This document shows, one piece after another, positions 61,621-64,000 of a stretch of 64,000 nt of DNA. The notes under the pieces are model-generated. The model was not told the DNA's origin. It ran no database searches and worked only from the letters and a program-made list of their open reading frames with translations. The stretch covers positions 5,176,501 through 5,240,500 of the forward strand of contig NC_089867.1 of NCBI RefSeq assembly GCF_036373705.1, written 5' to 3'. Within the stretch, counting starts at the first letter, position 1. Each line of letters starts with the position of its first letter. This DNA is from Amia ocellicauda. Its lineage: Eukaryota; Chordata; Actinopteri; Amiiformes; Amiidae. Position numbers and translations under genes: made by a program.

Positions 61621-62774
61621 CTTGTCTTGATGAAGCGAAACCAATGGTCCGATTAAGTTAATTCCGAGATCATTAGCTCAGACAAAAAGTCAAAGACTCC
61701 GTTGCTCACCAGGTTATTAATATGCAGATGTAGACATGTTGCGATACAAACCCAACGTAAAAATTAGAAGTTATACATTAGACATAGAACGCTAGAGACT
61801 CGAGTAGTTGAAAGATAGTGACTCAAACTCATGCTCCTTCGAGATTGCATTGAACACAGACTGAAGTAGAAAAAAATATTTTGCCATAAAGCCTCAAGTG
61901 GAATTCATATTTAGGATCTAGGGATGTACAACCATCAAACAACATTGTGCTGTTATGAGCATTCATTGTAATGTGGCCATTTTGTATTTTAACATCATTG
62001 TAAAAGTTACATCGATACATAAAAAGTACAAATACTTTTAAATCTGAAAGGTGGTTGGGTGCAAAAAGGCAATATGCTCACGGAAAGAACAAACCGCTTC
62101 GGAGTTGACAGACAGCAACAGAAATATAGGGGTATAAAACGTTACCATGATCTGTAAACGCGCCTTTTGTTGCTGTCAAATATTTGTTACATTAAGTACT
62201 CCGAAACACCTCTAGTGTCGAGATGTCTTTGAGACGAAGGCAATCTAAACTGTGTTCCTCAAGTTACAATGTCCCTACAGAAACATGTGATTGTTCCCAT
62301 TGTAATTGTGCACAATGACATTTTTACAATGAACAGCCATGAACAAACCCCTAAGCTATATAGTATCAGGTTTCATCTCCTGAAAAGCCACATAAAATAT
62401 AGTTTGTATTATTAGCCTATTGTTGGTCATATTGAGTTCAACTGTAGTCAACACGGTTTGATTGACAGCTGTAAGATTTATACATATATATTCAAAAAGA
62501 TTACGTGCCTGATCTGTGAAGAGGTATTTTTAACAAATGAAAAAGGCACAGCTGGCCGTCAAACTGCTACAACTCCCCTGTGCACAGTTGTCGACGGCAA
62601 ATTTCAATTTATACATTCGTGAAAGTTCCATCCAGTTTTTAATTTGTGTTCGTCATGAAGCAGGGTTTACTTGCCTGCTAAATTACTCATATCATTATAC
62701 ATGTATTTTAGGTGCCTATTTCCCCATTCTTATTGTGCTTGTTTATAGTCATGCCACCTACTGCGGTTTTCAGG

Positions 62775-62794
62775 AAAAAAAAAAAAAAAAAAAA
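62775..62794. repeat. Poly-A run
   Basis: About 20 consecutive A bases. A retroposed tail is possible, but no element body was recognised upstream. Confidence 0.7.
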
Positions 62795-64000
62795 GGATGA
62801 TGCCAGGAATTATTTTTTCCACTTCGGTAGTGTGCTTTGTAAACAAGAATAATATAACTAATCTTAATATGTACCAGTTTAAACTATTCCATTTTAGCGT
62901 TTTTTCTTTTTTAAAGATTGATACCTATAGCAAATGTCCGATTCCTTTTCCCAGGAGGCACTGGCTTACCCTATGCCAAGTAAAATAACCCCCTGCCACA
63001 GTTCATCAAGTGCATAATACTCAACTTCAGCTTCAATAACCGCAGACAAAAGTGAGACCCGTACACGAAGCAGAATGACACTGGGCCAACGCAGACAAAT
63101 GAAGAGTAAAAGAACATTTCCGAAGATCTCTCAGAGGTCCCATTAAGATCAATGATCAATTGTGTTGAGGGGTTATAATTAAACGCACACAAGCCTTGTG
63201 AGCTGAAAGTACACAATTTAAATATTAATTAGTCACTGTTATTTAGCAGTAGTTAAATGTTTAAAACTTTGAAAAATGTAATCTGCATACGGCTGTAATT
63301 CAAATGTTCTGAACAGTCTTTCATTAATTTATTTGAGGAACAACAATGTAAGTATCCTGTACTATGTTGTATTTTGTTGAAAACTATGTCGCCCCAAATA
63401 AGAGTGTCTGCTAAGAAATTATTAATAATAATCCTGAGCAATAATGCAGTCTCCTGAAGTTCGAGTTTGCTTGTTTTTATAGAGATTTAAATGTTGATCA
63501 AGATCTACAAGGCAGGCAGACCGTTTTGCAGACTCTGGCCAAAAGGCATTACATCCTCAGACGAAGTTGCAGATGGACAACAGCACACAACACAACACCA
63601 CATTTAAACCTGGTCCACTTTTCTCCTGGCAATGCCATTCCCTCATGAGCAAGGAGTGAAAAATACCTCCAGATCTCTTATGGAATCAAGGTTATATTAC
63701 AACAAATACAACAATAAAAATTATTGGACTTTGCCTCCTCAAACAAAAACAGGAAGTTATGCCCACACAATGATAACATACCCACATGTCACTGTCAAAT
63801 TGGAAATGAAAGCACTGTAGATACAGTTTGTTAGTTTTGTGATGCGAAAGCACTGTTTTTCTGACACAGCCTAAAACTTATTTTATTATTATTACAAAAC
63901 TACCAGTCTGAGGTCACTTAAGGTACATTATGAACTGCACGTCCGCATCAGGTTCATTACTGGATTTAAAAAAAACTTAATCAAATGTCATGGCCGACAA

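Larger units (their letters stand above)
43673..64000 (-). other. Region upstream of ZHX2 coding exon: 5' intron and/or intergenic
   Basis: Twenty kb contain no recognisable coding exon on either strand. ZHX2 in mammals has very long 5' introns, so much of this may be intronic. Contents seen are one Tc1 element (45214-46745), an (AAT)n run, several poly-A runs, short dispersed repeats, and isolated GC-richer patches at 49110-49270, 55250-55420 and 57890-58020, which could be regulatory or 5'UTR exons. Short open frames were checked by eye and none resembles a known family. Confidence 0.6.

Noticed and set aside
1..64000. tRNA, rRNA, CRISPR arrays, retroviral or other viral genes
   Set aside because: Looked for by eye on both strands; no cloverleaf boxes, regularly spaced direct repeats or retroviral motifs were seen. 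A tRNAscan or RepeatMasker run could still find short or old copies.

Overview
This is a vertebrate nuclear genomic window, most likely from a ray-finned fish. It holds spliced genes with GT-AG introns, AT-rich introns full of TA microsatellites, and two kinds of Tc1/mariner transposon typical of fish genomes. I cannot name the species. No phage, plasmid, CRISPR or prokaryotic feature is present. Four protein-coding genes can be recognised from their translations: FAM83A (first coding exon only), TBC1D31 (complete, 22 coding exons reconstructed), DERL1 (complete, 8 exons) and ZHX2 (complete intronless CDS). From memory of human 8q24.13 (ZHX2, DERL1, TBC1D31, FAM83A), gene order and all relative orientations are the same here, with the whole block flipped.

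Layout. Positions 1-785 hold the start of FAM83A (minus strand; the rest lies beyond the left edge). Positions 3053-20571 hold TBC1D31 (minus strand). Its exons join in phase into a 1086-codon reading frame with a WD40 propeller, a TBC domain that lacks the catalytic finger motifs, and a long coiled coil. Positions 20572-21682 form a head-to-head intergenic promoter region with ETS-like and CTCF-like motifs. Positions 21683-34986 hold DERL1 (plus strand, 253 aa), including a 27-nt micro-exon. DERL1 and ZHX2 are tail to tail. ZHX2 (minus strand) has its whole CDS at 41012-43495, flanked by a good 5'UTR acceptor and by a predicted 3'UTR intron that starts 12 nt after the stop. From 43673 to the right edge no coding exon was recognised; this is probably ZHX2 5' intron or upstream DNA.

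Mobile DNA. Two copies of one Tc1/mariner element, whose transposase has 36 residues between the second Asp and the Glu (DD36E, Incomer-like), lie in TBC1D31 intron 10 and DERL1 intron 1. Each is disabled differently: one by a nonsense codon plus loss of one end, the other by a 47-bp frameshifting deletion. A third element, a DD34E Tc1 of the IR/DR type, lies upstream of ZHX2 with intact TA target duplications but a broken transposase. Smaller items are a Tc1-terminus-like hairpin between two TA arrays, a KLHL-like coding remnant in TBC1D31 intron 2, a decayed LINE tail and short dispersed repeats.

The genes are not a pathway. DERL1 acts in ER-associated degradation, TBC1D31 in centriolar satellite and cilium biology, ZHX2 as a nuclear repressor and FAM83A as a CK1-binding signalling scaffold. 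I found no convincing undescribed system. The best leads are the degenerate fifth homeodomain-like segment in ZHX2, the KLHL-like remnant, the DD36E pair and the shared promoter.
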